A stretch of 17,770 nucleotides of DNA from positions 1-17,770 of the forward strand of contig CAMNWW010000013.1 of NCBI GenBank assembly GCA_946566415.1, written 5' to 3'. A model generated the notes under the pieces. The model ran no database searches. It saw nothing but the letters and a program-made list of their open reading frames with translations, and was not told where the DNA came from. The stretch comes from an uncultured Lachnospiraceae bacterium (GTDB lineage Bacteria > Bacillota > Clostridia > Lachnospirales > Lachnospiraceae). Below are positions 1-8,253 of this stretch, piece by piece. How positions within the stretch are numbered: the first letter of the stretch is position 1; the number at the start of each line of letters is the position of its first letter. The position numbers and the translations under genes are program-made.

Positions 1-492
1 CATGAGCTGTATCTCATTCCCGTCGCTCTGGTAAATAGTCTTATGCAGGGATTCCACCTCGCCCCCCGCCTCCAGGGCCATTGCCAGCTCTTCCTTCCCC
101 ACCGCCAGCTCCTCTGCCAGTTCCTCTATCGCAGGCTCCCTTCCTAAGGTTTCCTGAAGTTTCTCCCTGGCAAAATACGCCTTATAAGAAAGTTCTTTTA
201 AGGAACGGCTGACTTTAATCATCCCGTCGTCGCGCAGGAACCGTTTGATTTCCCCGGAGATCATAGGCACCGCATAAGTGGAAAACTTTACATCATAGGA
301 CAAATCGAATTTATCAATCGCTTTTAAAAGCCCGATGCTGCCGATCTGGAACAAATCCTCCGGCTCCGCGCCTCTTCCATAAAAACGTTTCACTATGCAC
401 CAGATAAGCCCGGTATTTTCTTCCACCAGCTTTGTTCTCGCTTCTTCATCCCCTTCGTGAGATCGTTGTATTAAAGCGATTGTGTGATCCAT
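1..492 (-). CDS. sigF: RNA polymerase sporulation sigma factor SigF (5' part, runs off window)
   Basis: Forespore-specific sigma factor, the first compartment-specific regulator after asymmetric division. It is held inactive by SpoIIAB and released by SpoIIAA. The 164 visible codons cover sigma region 2: EDLFQIGSIGLLKAIDKFD (residues 45-63) is the core-binding part, followed by FSTYAVPMISGEIKRFLRDDG (70-90) and the start of region 3 (IKVSRSLKEL). Region 4 lies beyond base 1. The ATG at 492 sits inside the last codons of spoIIAB in another frame, overlapping it by 22 bp, with an AGAGG Shine-Dalgarno about 8 nt upstream. This points to translational coupling within the spoIIA operon. Family assignment rests on sequence and on the spoIIAA-spoIIAB-sigF order. 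SigG is a close paralogue, but the operon context favours SigF. Confidence 0.95.
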   Translation of the reverse strand, partial: MDHTIALIQRSHEGDEEARTKLVEENTGLIWCIVKRFYGRGAEPEDLFQIGSIGLLKAIDKFDLSYDVKFSTYAVPMISGEIKRFLRDDGMIKVSRSLKELSYKAYFAREKLQETLGREPAIEELAEELAVGKEELAMALEAGGEVESLHKTIYQSDGNEIQLM

Positions 493-941
493 TCTTCAAA
501 CCTCTTATACATTTTGATACAGGTTCCTTCCCCCGGTGTAGATTCTACCTCCACGTCGTCCATAAAAGCCTCCATAAAGGCAAATCCCATTCCTGAGCGT
601 TCCAGCTCCGGCCGGGTCGTAAACATCGGCTCCCTTGCTTTTTCAACATCTTCGATACCGACGCCTTTATCCTCTACCTCTATGTATATCTTTCTGCTCT
701 CCTTATCTAAGCGGCAGGAAAGCCGGATCTTTCCTTCTCCGCCTCGATATCCGTGGATAACCGCGTTGGTAACAGCTTCCGATACCGCTGTTTTGACATC
801 CGAGACTTCTTCCAGGAGCGGATCGAGCTGCGTCAGAAATGCGGCGACGGCTACCCTGGCAAATCCTTCGTTTTCCGATTTGCTGTCAAATATTATTTCC
901 ATTTCATTTGTCTTCGTTGTTCCCTCTGCCTGGCTCATCAT
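471..941 (-). CDS. spoIIAB: Anti-sigma F factor / serine kinase SpoIIAB
   Basis: GHKL-fold protein kinase that binds SigF and keeps it inactive in the predivisional cell and mother cell, and that phosphorylates and so inactivates SpoIIAA. All ATP-binding boxes are visible: the N box with E55 and N59 in VSEAVTNAVIHGY (53-65), the G1 box VEDKGVGI (89-96), and the G2 segment SGMGFAFMEAF (116-126) followed by STPGEGT. At 156 aa it is slightly longer than the usual ~140-146. The family's normal N-terminus aligns from about NEM (12-14), so there is a short N-terminal extension. Even so, the AGGAGG Shine-Dalgarno 7 nt before the first ATG supports this start (a second ATG follows directly). The ATG overlaps the spoIIAA stop in an ATGA arrangement, and the 3' end overlaps sigF. 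Confidence 0.96.
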   Translation of the reverse strand: MMSQAEGTTKTNEMEIIFDSKSENEGFARVAVAAFLTQLDPLLEEVSDVKTAVSEAVTNAVIHGYRGGEGKIRLSCRLDKESRKIYIEVEDKGVGIEDVEKAREPMFTTRPELERSGMGFAFMEAFMDDVEVESTPGEGTCIKMYKRFEEWITQSL

Positions 942-1252
942 TTCTTCTCCTCCTCAAACACCTGCATGATCTTTGTTACTCCCGACATCCTCAAAATCCG
1001 CTTCATCCGGTCGTTCGCGTGGACTGCCCATACCTCGCCGCCCATAAGATATACCTGACGGTATCTTCCCATGATCACACCAATACCGGAACTGTCCATA
1101 AAATTCGTCCCCGCAAAATCAAAAATCACGTATCGTATATGCTTCTGCTCAATTACCTTGTCTGCCTCTTTTCTGATATCTTCTGCATTGTGATGGTCTA
1201 CCTCTTGCGGCAGAAAAATGGTTAGACAATTTTCCTCCACCTGATACTGCAT
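938..1252 (-). CDS. spoIIAA: Anti-sigma F factor antagonist SpoIIAA (STAS domain)
   Basis: STAS-domain anti-anti-sigma factor. When dephosphorylated (by SpoIIE in known systems) it displaces SigF from SpoIIAB. The diagnostic motif FMDSSGIGVIMGRY is present at residues 51-64. By alignment with the B. subtilis protein, Ser54, the first Ser of DSS, is the residue phosphorylated by SpoIIAB. Length is 104 aa with the start at 1252. A longer frame opens at 1282, but its first ten codons lack homology, while the ATG at 1252 has a GGGGGAAG Shine-Dalgarno just upstream and gives the family's normal N-terminus (MQYQVEEN). It is the first gene of the operon, and its stop overlaps the spoIIAB start. A terminator at 1312-1344 insulates it from the gene upstream, so its promoter must lie in about 1260-1311. 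Confidence 0.95.
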   Translation of the reverse strand: MQYQVEENCLTIFLPQEVDHHNAEDIRKEADKVIEQKHIRYVIFDFAGTNFMDSSGIGVIMGRYRQVYLMGGEVWAVHANDRMKRILRMSGVTKIMQVFEEEKK

Positions 1253-1311
1253 CCTTCTTCCCCCTTTACTATAACTTTTCAATTATTCGGGATAACTAAA
1301 TATTTCTATAA

Positions 1312-1344
1312 GAAAAAAAGGATATGCTTCCTTTGCATATCCTT
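1312..1344 (-). terminator. Rho-independent terminator after the TPR gene
   Basis: Reading the minus strand, AAGGATATGC (1344-1335), a 7-nt loop and GCATATCCTT (1327-1318) form a perfect 10-bp hairpin running into seven Ts. It lies 19 nt past the TPR stop codon and ends the valS operon before spoIIAA. Confidence 0.9.
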
Positions 1345-1362
1345 CTCTTTCGTATTTTTCGA

Positions 1363-2742
1363 TTATTCGTCTGTACTGCCGTCGCCGTTATCACCGCTGT
1401 CGTCGTCAGCGCCGCCATCATCCGGTTCATCCGGCACTCCGTCTAATGCGTTCTGAGCGGCATTCGCGGCCTCTGTACCCGCATGCTCCGCGACGACTCT
1501 TGCATATGTCTTGTCGGCATTCTCCTTATCGCCGCTTTGGGCGTAAGCATCTCCCAGAAGTTTGAGCGCCGCTCCGTCCTCATATCCTGAATCCATCTGG
1601 ACCACCTTCTGAAGCGTCTCCAGCGCCCCCGCGTAATCCGCCGCCTCCATAGCCGACCGCGCCTCATTGTACAGCCGTTCGCACATCGTCGGGAAAAGCT
1701 CAGACGCCACTTCGTCATACATAGCTTTTCCTTCTTCTCCTAATGAATCCAGGCTGATCGCCAGCATTCCTTCCAGCATATCCGCATTACTGGTCTGGCC
1801 TCCCTGGAACTGATTATACACACGTATCACCGCTTCATAACTCTCCTGTGTCGACTGTGCCGTTTGAAGCGCGCTCTCGGTGTCTTCACTTGTGACCCGG
1901 TATCCCTCCAGCTCGCTTTTCAGTGTCGCAATCTGCGTATCCCGCGAAGCAATTTCCTCGCTCATGGCTATGATATTTTTATTGGTATCCGCAGAACGTC
2001 TCTGATTCACCGCCGGTGCGATCAAAAACCAAATAACCGCCGCGCCTACTAATATTCCCACTAAAATATTCAAGATCGTAAGAACAGACGCATTATCCTT
2101 AAGGCTCGCGGAAACAGGCTGTATGATTGTCTCATTACCTAGATTATAGGTAACCGTCTGTTCCTTTTCTTCTTTCAGCTTCGCTACTTTCTGGCTCCGG
2201 ATCTGCGCCAGCTCATGCATATAACTAAGCGTGATCTCATTGGTAATGTCCATCTTATGCGCGCGCCGCAGAATCTGGCGGGCCTTAGCGTACTGCTCGG
2301 TGTGCAGATAAAGGAGAGCCAAAAGCTGGTGCGCCTTTAAAAAACTAGGATGCGCGGCTATCACTTTTTTAAGCTGAATGATCGCCAGGTCTTCTCCGTT
2401 CTGCCTGCAGTATACCAGACACTGATTGTACTTGCGGATCGCCTGGTTCACCTTGTCCAGCTCCCCGGGCGTCTCCTGCAGCTTCTTAATATAATAATTC
2501 GCGATATTTTCATGGGATTTCAGATTCTTACTGATGATCCACTCGACCAGCGCTTCTACGACCTCTCCCCTGCCATAGTACACCAACCCCAGCAGATTCC
2601 TCGCCACAACATTCTCCCTGCTGTACTGCAGACTTTTCCGCAGGGATACGATTGCTCCGGACAGATCCCGGATCTTTGCCTTCCTCAGCCCGTCGTTATA
2701 CCAAAAACAGGACTGATATGCGAGTTTTTCTGTATATTCCAT
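1363..2742 (-). CDS. Membrane-anchored tetratricopeptide-repeat protein, function unknown
   Basis: 459 aa. I do not recognise a named gene. Residues ~10-175 form helical TPR-like repeats (for example LSGAIVSLRKSLQYSREN and YAKARQILRRAHKMD). One clear transmembrane helix lies at about 220-244. A polar heptad-rich stretch at 256-305 looks like a coiled coil. A second TPR pair lies at about 355-430 (YAGALETLQKVVQMDSGYED, KENADKTYARVVAEHAG). The tail after 436 is almost entirely Asp/Gly/Pro/Glu. With no signal peptide, the topology is probably N-terminal TPRs in the cytosol with coiled coil and second TPRs outside, or the reverse. The ATG at 2742 has an AGAGGGG Shine-Dalgarno. The gene follows the 44-aa ORF by 11 nt, is last in the valS-led operon, and ends at the terminator. 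TPR proteins usually scaffold complexes, but the partner is unknown. Confidence 0.85.
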   Translation of the reverse strand: MEYTEKLAYQSCFWYNDGLRKAKIRDLSGAIVSLRKSLQYSRENVVARNLLGLVYYGRGEVVEALVEWIISKNLKSHENIANYYIKKLQETPGELDKVNQAIRKYNQCLVYCRQNGEDLAIIQLKKVIAAHPSFLKAHQLLALLYLHTEQYAKARQILRRAHKMDITNEITLSYMHELAQIRSQKVAKLKEEKEQTVTYNLGNETIIQPVSASLKDNASVLTILNILVGILVGAAVIWFLIAPAVNQRRSADTNKNIIAMSEEIASRDTQIATLKSELEGYRVTSEDTESALQTAQSTQESYEAVIRVYNQFQGGQTSNADMLEGMLAISLDSLGEEGKAMYDEVASELFPTMCERLYNEARSAMEAADYAGALETLQKVVQMDSGYEDGAALKLLGDAYAQSGDKENADKTYARVVAEHAGTEAANAAQNALDGVPDEPDDGGADDDSGDNGDGSTDE

Positions 2743-2753
2743 AGGTTACCCCT

Positions 2754-2888
2754 CTATTTTGTCTTATCCAGCATTTCACGCAGAATATCCGTCATATCTG
2801 TCAGATCTTCTTCATATACCGCTTTCTCGATATCTTCCACTTCCAGGCTGGGCTTATATTTCTTCAGCTCTTCCTCAAAATTAAGCAT
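2754..2888 (-). CDS. Small acidic protein of 44 aa, unknown function
   Basis: The open frame runs from the ATG at 2888 to a TAG at 2754-2756 and is highly charged: it begins MLNFEEELKKYKPSLEVEDI and ends EMLDKTK. A strong AGGAGG Shine-Dalgarno precedes the ATG by about 7 nt, and the stop codon of the upstream sulfatase gene overlaps that Shine-Dalgarno, which suggests coupled translation. The TPR gene starts 11 nt downstream. Spacing, ribosome binding site and lack of any alternative in the gap make this a real gene. The predicted protein is soluble and helical, with no membrane segment or Cys/His metal motif. I recognise no family. A link to either neighbour is inference from position only. 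Confidence 0.75.
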   Translation of the reverse strand: MLNFEEELKKYKPSLEVEDIEKAVYEEDLTDMTDILREMLDKTK

Positions 2889-2897
2889 GTCCGCCTC

Positions 2898-5267
2898 CTA
2901 AATTATTTTAATGCTTGGCGCTCCCCGGGTATTATCATACTCATTGGACTGGAAAAAAGCAATAGATTTATCCGTAATTTCCGTAATTTTCGTGCGCACT
3001 TTTCCCGTTTTTTCTACAGACCTGCCGGTCTGGCGCCCACTTTCGGCAGGATCGGATGTATCCAGCGCGCTATCGTTTTCCGGGGTGTCCGCGCCTTTAT
3101 CCTCCGGCGCCGTCTGTGTTTCTCCCTCCGGCGTCTCCTCCCCGCCTTCTTCCCTCTGCCTTAGCATCTCCTTTATCTCTTCTGTGTAGAGCTTAAGCTC
3201 CCCGTCCAGATAAATATACTCCTCAGAGGTTCTAAATACTGTATTGCTGGAACCGACCTGGCTGACGGTAATAATATCTCCGTCCTCCACGGTACTCTCC
3301 GGCATCTCAATCCGTGTATTATTGAGAAACTTGCTCTTCTGCTTTTCCCCGTTTATATATACCTTGCTCCAGTTCGTGAAATTCGTCCCATACAGGCTGT
3401 AGGCGCCGCTTAAGTTCTCCCCCAATCCTGTCAAGGTAACGTCGCGGATCCCCATCTCCATATGCCCCTCCGTGATCGGAGGCTTTCCGCCGTATACATA
3501 CTGTTCTCCGTACAGAATATCATACTGCAGAAGTTCCAGGTCAAGGAGATAGTCTTTCGTCTTCCGGCGCTGTTGATGATAGTTGAATACTGTGCCGGAA
3601 TGAAGCCCCAGACGTTCCATCACATCCGCCATGATCTGATAGGCCGGAATATTCCGATCCTGCTTCTCAAGCCCGATATTATCCCATATCACATAATTCG
3701 TATTGTATAGGTAACGGCTCTTTAAATCTTTTGCCTCCAGTCCCATGGTGGGAAGGTGATCGCCGTAAAACACCACGACTGCCGGTTCTCCCCGCTCTTC
3801 CATCATCTTTACCAGATTCGCGGCGAACTGATCCATCTCGTATACCTGGTTCACATAATACTCCCAGGCATTATTCTTCGCCTCTGACTCAAGGCCGCTG
3901 GCCGTAATCCTGGGATTTGCTATCAGCTTTTCCTCCGGATAATTTCCATGCCCCTGCACGCTGATGGCAAATATGAAGTCCTGCGTTTTTGTCGCGTCAA
4001 GCGCGTCGTTAATATGCGTCAGAAGGATATCGTCCTTCGCCCAGCCGTTTTCCGTAGTCTGAAGAATATTCATAAATTCTTTACTTGTAAAGCTGTCAAA
4101 TCCAATGTTATTAAATACCTTCGCGCGGCTGTAAAAATTCCCGCCGTTGTTGTGCAGCGCATGCGTCCCGTAGCCAAAAGACTCGAACGCAGTGGCCGCG
4201 CTTTCGCACACCGCGTCTTTTAACACTGTCTTATAAGGGTACTCGCCCGGTCCAAAATACCTAAGGTTCATCCCCGTCAGCACCTCGAACTCCGTGTTCG
4301 CCGTCCCGGCCCCCACGGAAGGCACTTTAAAGTACCCGGAAGAATATTCTTCAAACATTCTGCGCAGATTCGGAAGCGGATCCTGCGATGTCTGGAGCGC
4401 TTCAAATTCACTGGTGTCAAAAAATGATTCCAACTGGACGAACACCACGTTCGGCATTTCATCCGTGTCGGCCAGGCTAGCCGTAAGATTTCCGCCGCCG
4501 ATCTTTGCGATCGTTTCCTTCTTATATTCATTCGGCTGCGAAATCCCGGTGTTAAACAGACTCGCCGCAAAGCAGTACGGAAGACCGTAATCCTGGTAAG
4601 CAAACGCAATATTTCCAAAATACGTAGAAACCACTCTGTTATCAACCGCTGCCTGCGTGACCAAAGACGAGGCGGCAAAGCAGGCGATCACACCGGCGAG
4701 CGCGGCCAGCCGGTGCATCTTCCCTCGGAACTGTCCGCCCAAATGCCACATGGCCACGCTCCATATGACGATGCCGGTCACTCCGACCCCGATCATGATA
4801 AGCTCAAACGCCGAAAAATAATTTGTGAACAAAGACAGTCCTTCCGTAAATGTCTTTAAGTCCTGCGCGTTGAACGGCGTAACCCGCTTTAACAGCATGA
4901 TTCCATTGCACACGCCTAGAAACAGCCAGACTACGCTGATAATGATTCGGGCAAATACCCGCCTTTTCACCAAGTACACCACATTAAACGTAATAAAGAT
5001 TAAAAAGGCATTGTAGAGAAATACCAACGGCGTATCCGCCATGTATTCCCATGCCGCTATCGGGGAGTGGCGCGATAACGCCTCAATAATAAAGTTAATA
5101 ACAAGAGCCCATACTGCATGAAGCAGAAGGGATATCCGGTTCATAATATCATAATACGGCGCCAGCTTCTTAGCCAGCGTGTGATTCCTGGCTGCAAGCT
5201 TACCTGTGAACTTATTATTCAATATTTTCTTTATTATGTGAAATTCCTTTATGTGAAATTCCTTCAT
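2898..5267 (-). CDS. LTA synthase / MdoB-type membrane sulfatase-fold phosphoglycerol transferase
   Basis: 789-aa membrane enzyme of the alkaline-phosphatase superfamily. Such proteins transfer phosphoglycerol from phosphatidylglycerol onto lipoteichoic acid or other glycans outside the cell. Five hydrophobic helices lie at about 44-63, 79-100, 106-124, 151-174 and 186-205, followed by the extracellular catalytic domain at ~270-575. Visible active-site residues are E280 in VVFVQLESF (metal), T322 in GAGTANTEF (nucleophile position), SVQGHGNYP around H440, and D503/H504 in VVVFYGDHLP (metal). Residues ~590-680 look like an extra beta-rich domain. After ~690 comes a Glu/Thr/Pro-rich, disordered-looking stretch, which is unusual for LtaS. 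The ATG at 5267 has an AAGGGAG Shine-Dalgarno. It begins 30 nt after valS with no terminator between. The actual polymer substrate cannot be told from sequence. Confidence 0.88.
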   Translation of the reverse strand: MKEFHIKEFHIIKKILNNKFTGKLAARNHTLAKKLAPYYDIMNRISLLLHAVWALVINFIIEALSRHSPIAAWEYMADTPLVFLYNAFLIFITFNVVYLVKRRVFARIIISVVWLFLGVCNGIMLLKRVTPFNAQDLKTFTEGLSLFTNYFSAFELIMIGVGVTGIVIWSVAMWHLGGQFRGKMHRLAALAGVIACFAASSLVTQAAVDNRVVSTYFGNIAFAYQDYGLPYCFAASLFNTGISQPNEYKKETIAKIGGGNLTASLADTDEMPNVVFVQLESFFDTSEFEALQTSQDPLPNLRRMFEEYSSGYFKVPSVGAGTANTEFEVLTGMNLRYFGPGEYPYKTVLKDAVCESAATAFESFGYGTHALHNNGGNFYSRAKVFNNIGFDSFTSKEFMNILQTTENGWAKDDILLTHINDALDATKTQDFIFAISVQGHGNYPEEKLIANPRITASGLESEAKNNAWEYYVNQVYEMDQFAANLVKMMEERGEPAVVVFYGDHLPTMGLEAKDLKSRYLYNTNYVIWDNIGLEKQDRNIPAYQIMADVMERLGLHSGTVFNYHQQRRKTKDYLLDLELLQYDILYGEQYVYGGKPPITEGHMEMGIRDVTLTGLGENLSGAYSLYGTNFTNWSKVYINGEKQKSKFLNNTRIEMPESTVEDGDIITVSQVGSSNTVFRTSEEYIYLDGELKLYTEEIKEMLRQREEGGEETPEGETQTAPEDKGADTPENDSALDTSDPAESGRQTGRSVEKTGKVRTKITEITDKSIAFFQSNEYDNTRGAPSIKII
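5235..5264 (-). repeat. Tandem 15-bp duplication at the sulfatase gene start
   Basis: On the minus strand the unit AAGGAATTTCACATA occurs twice back to back immediately after the ATG. It encodes KEFHI twice in frame. The duplication is exact and multiple-of-three, so the reading frame is kept. Confidence 0.9.
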
Positions 5268-5297
5268 TTTACGCTCCCTTATATAATAAATGATGCC

Positions 5298-7940
5298 CTA
5301 TCTTTTTAATCCGCTAAGTCTTTCTTTGACCTGTTCCATCATCTGTGTATATTTTTCGAGCTTTGCCCTCTCTTCATCGATCTTCGCCTGAGGCGCTTTC
5401 CCAAGAAACTTCTCGTTGCCAAGCATTCCCTTGGCGCGGGCGATTTCTTTTTCCAGACGCGCTTCTTCTTTTTCCAGACGGGCGATCTCCTGTTCTACAT
5501 CGACTAATTCTTCCATCGGCACATAAACAGCCGCGTCCGGAACTACGATCGACACCGCGTCGTCAGAGATTCCCTTCTTATCCTGCTGGACCTTAAGAGC
5601 GCTTGCGCTCATCAGAGGGCACGCTGATTCAGAAAGTTTTACAAAGCCCTCCTTAAGTTCTTCACTTTCACATGCGATAAACACCTTTGCCTTCCGGCTT
5701 GGAGGAACGTTCATTTCCGCGCGTGCATTTCTCACGCCTCGGATAACCTCCTTCATATGATCCGTGACATTCTCTGCCTGCGGGAAATTCCATTCTTCTG
5801 TATATACCGGCCATTCTGACATCATCAGCGACTCTTCTTCCGGTACCAGCGCACTGTAAATCTGCTCCGTCACAAACGGCATAAAAGGATGCAGCATCTT
5901 AAGGGCATTTGCGAGCGCCGTCCTTAATGTAAAAAGCGCCGCGTTCGCGCTCATTGGCTCGTCGTCATAGTGATAGATTCTGTATTTTGCAAGCTCAATA
6001 TACCAGTCGCAGAATTCATCCCATATAAAATCATAGACCTTCTGCACCGCGATTCCAAGCTCGAACTTATCCATATTTTCCGTCACATCTTTTGCAAGCG
6101 TATTTACTTTCGACAAAATCCACCTGTCCGCGACAGAAAATGCTTCCTTATCCGGTGCGGCGATCTCCTTCCCTTCAATATTCATCAGAATGAACCGCGA
6201 CGCGTTCCATACCTTGTTGGCAAAGTTCCGGCTCGCCTCCACACGCTCCTTATAGAAACGCATGTCGTTTCCAGGCGCATTCCCTGTTACCAGGGTTAAA
6301 CGCAAAGCGTCCGCGCCGTACTCGTCAATGATCTCCAGAGGATCGATCCCGTTTCCAAGAGATTTGCTCATCTTGCGCCCCAGGGAATCCCGGATAAGCC
6401 CGTGGATTAAAACGGTATGGAACGGCGATTTCCCAGTGTGCTCATACCCGGAAAATACCATACGGATAACCCAGAAGAAGATGATATCATACCCTGTCAC
6501 CAGCACGTCCGTCGGGTAGAAATACTCCAGATCCTCCGTCTTCTCAGGCCATCCAAGCGTAGAGAACGGCCACAGGGCCGAACTGAACCAGGTGTCCAAA
6601 GTATCCTCATCCTGTGTAAAATGCGTACATCCACAGTGCGGACACTTCTCGGGCGTCTTCCTTGCCACCACGAACTTGCCGCACTCATCGCAGTAGTATG
6701 CAGGAATCCTGTGTCCCCACCAAATCTGCCGGGAAATGCACCAATCGCGGATATTTTCCAGCCAGTGCAGGTAAATCTTGTTAAAACGCTCCGGCACAAA
6801 GCGCAGTTCTCCCTTCTTGAGGGCCTCGATCGCAGGCTTTGCAAGTTCGTCCATCTTCACGAACCACTGCTGTTTAATAAGGGGCTCTACTGTTGTATGG
6901 CAGCGTTCATGAGTCCCCACATTATGGCTGTGCTCTTCAATCTTTACCAGATATCCCTGCTCCTCAAGATCCGCCACGACCGCCTTCCTTGCCTCATAAC
7001 GGTCCATGCCGGAATATTTGCCATAGCCTTCTGCAATCGTCGCATCATCGTTCATGATATTGATTTCCGGAAGGTTGTGCCGCTTTCCAACCTCAAAGTC
7101 ATTCGGGTCATGCGCCGGTGTAATTTTCACCGCGCCGGTCCCGAACTCTTTATCCACATACGCGTCCGCTACAATCGGGATTTCCCGGTTCACCAGAGGA
7201 AGGAGCGCCCTTTTTCCTATGATATCCTGATATCTCTCGTCCTCCGGGTGCACTGCGATCGCGGTATCTCCCAGCATCGTCTCGGGCCGGGTCGTTGCGA
7301 TCTCAAGATACTGATCTGTCCCGATAATGGGATACCGGATATGCCAGAAGTGTCCTGCCTGTTCCTCGTGCTCGACCTCAGCGTCAGAAAGTGCGGTCTG
7401 GCACACCGGGCACCAGTTGATAATGCGGGAGCCTTTATAAATATATCCTTTTTCATAGAGACGGATGAATACTTCTTCTACGGCCTTGGAACAGCCCTCG
7501 TCCATTGTAAAACGCTCGCGTTCCCAATCGCAGGATACACCCATTTTCTTGAGCTGTCCCTCGATCGTTCCCGCGTATTCTTCCTTCCACTGCCAGGTCC
7601 TCTTTAGAAATCCCTCGCGCCCCAGCTCTTTCTTATCGATCCCCTCTTCTTTTAACTGATTCGTCACCTTAACTTCCGTCGAGATCGCCGCGTGGTCTGT
7701 TCCCGGAACCCACAAAGCGTTATATCCCTGCATCCTCTTATAACGGATCAGGATATCCTGCAAAGTATTGTCCAGCGCGTGCCCCATATGAAGCTTTCCC
7801 GTAATATTGGGGGGCGGCATCACCGTGGTAAAGGGCTTTTTGTCCCGGTCCACCTCTGCGTGAAAATAACGCTTTTCACACCATTTCTCATATAGCTTTG
7901 TCTCAATTTCCTTTGGATTGTAAGTTTTTTCCAGATTCAT
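5298..7940 (-). CDS. valS: Valyl-tRNA synthetase
   Basis: Cytosolic class I aminoacyl-tRNA synthetase that charges tRNA-Val and hydrolyses Thr-tRNA-Val in its editing (CP1) domain. With the start at 7940 the protein is 880 aa, the usual bacterial size. Visible features are the HIGH-type signature HMGH at 51-54 in PPPNITGKLHMGHAL, the editing-domain segment TTRPETMLGDTAIAVHPED, a zinc-binding CDEC...CPHC pair, KMSKS at 523-527, the anticodon-binding region, and a C-terminal heptad arm typical of ValRS. A frame opens at 7958, but its first ATG lacks spaced Shine-Dalgarno while a GGAGG lies about 11 nt before the ATG at 7940, and MNLEKTYNPKEIE is the family's normal N-terminus. Expression is governed by the T-box leader directly upstream. 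It is the first gene of a probable four-gene operon. Confidence 0.98.
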   Translation of the reverse strand: MNLEKTYNPKEIETKLYEKWCEKRYFHAEVDRDKKPFTTVMPPPNITGKLHMGHALDNTLQDILIRYKRMQGYNALWVPGTDHAAISTEVKVTNQLKEEGIDKKELGREGFLKRTWQWKEEYAGTIEGQLKKMGVSCDWERERFTMDEGCSKAVEEVFIRLYEKGYIYKGSRIINWCPVCQTALSDAEVEHEEQAGHFWHIRYPIIGTDQYLEIATTRPETMLGDTAIAVHPEDERYQDIIGKRALLPLVNREIPIVADAYVDKEFGTGAVKITPAHDPNDFEVGKRHNLPEINIMNDDATIAEGYGKYSGMDRYEARKAVVADLEEQGYLVKIEEHSHNVGTHERCHTTVEPLIKQQWFVKMDELAKPAIEALKKGELRFVPERFNKIYLHWLENIRDWCISRQIWWGHRIPAYYCDECGKFVVARKTPEKCPHCGCTHFTQDEDTLDTWFSSALWPFSTLGWPEKTEDLEYFYPTDVLVTGYDIIFFWVIRMVFSGYEHTGKSPFHTVLIHGLIRDSLGRKMSKSLGNGIDPLEIIDEYGADALRLTLVTGNAPGNDMRFYKERVEASRNFANKVWNASRFILMNIEGKEIAAPDKEAFSVADRWILSKVNTLAKDVTENMDKFELGIAVQKVYDFIWDEFCDWYIELAKYRIYHYDDEPMSANAALFTLRTALANALKMLHPFMPFVTEQIYSALVPEEESLMMSEWPVYTEEWNFPQAENVTDHMKEVIRGVRNARAEMNVPPSRKAKVFIACESEELKEGFVKLSESACPLMSASALKVQQDKKGISDDAVSIVVPDAAVYVPMEELVDVEQEIARLEKEEARLEKEIARAKGMLGNEKFLGKAPQAKIDEERAKLEKYTQMMEQVKERLSGLKR

Positions 7941-7965
7941 AATTCCTGTTTCCTCCATCTTCCTA

Positions 7966-7999
7966 CTTAAAAAGCGCCCTCTACAATATGTAAAGGGCG
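7966..7999 (-). terminator. T-box attenuator terminator
   Basis: On the minus strand CGCCCTTTAC (7999-7990), a 5-nt loop and GTAGAGGGCG (7984-7975) form a 10-bp stem with one G-U pair, followed by C and five Ts. Its 5' arm overlaps the sequence used by the antiterminator, as expected for a T-box switch. Confidence 0.92.
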
Positions 8000-8247
8000 T
8001 TTATCTACGCGGTACCACCTTTATTCTGAGAAAGTAAAGTATTCCCTTCTTCCACAGCTCTTATGGTTCGATAACGGAAACCACCCCGTGACGTCCTACT
8101 CGCCCGTTCAGACGTCCGGCTCCAAAGCTACCTTCTGTATCTGTTTCCCGCAAGCCGTCTCTCAGCCCAAGGACAGCTCTCTCTTTTCGGACCTGGATAC
8201 ATACTCCTCTTTCTCTTAGCCTTTTCCTAGATACATCGCAAAACTTA
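7966..8247 (-). promoter_or_regulatory. T-box riboswitch (valine, GUA specifier) of valS
   Basis: Transcription-attenuation leader that senses uncharged tRNA-Val. Reading the minus strand, Stem I shows the AGTA element (8205-8202), the AGAGAG segment (about 8184-8177) and the specifier context GAAGGTAGCTTTGGAG. There GTA at 8131-8129 is the likely specifier codon, matching tRNA-Val with anticodon UAC. The hallmark AGGTGGTACCGCG T-box sequence lies at 8020-8008. It can pair in an antiterminator that is mutually exclusive with the terminator hairpin at 7975-7999. The specifier amino acid agrees with the downstream gene. The 5' end is set from the promoter at 8282-8254 and is approximate. Confidence 0.95.
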
Positions 8248-8253
8248 TGGAAT

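Noticed and set aside
1280..1310. Sigma-H-like promoter before spoIIAA (ATAGAAATA and CCCGAATAA)
   Set aside because: The hexamers match the sigma-H consensus fairly well, but the spacer is only 9 nt instead of 11-12 and the first -10 base is wrong. A sigma-H promoter is expected here biologically, but this placement is not supported.
6417..7607. 396-codon plus-strand open frame
   Set aside because: It is the antisense shadow of valS; the minus-strand protein carries every ValRS motif, while this translation resembles no protein I know.
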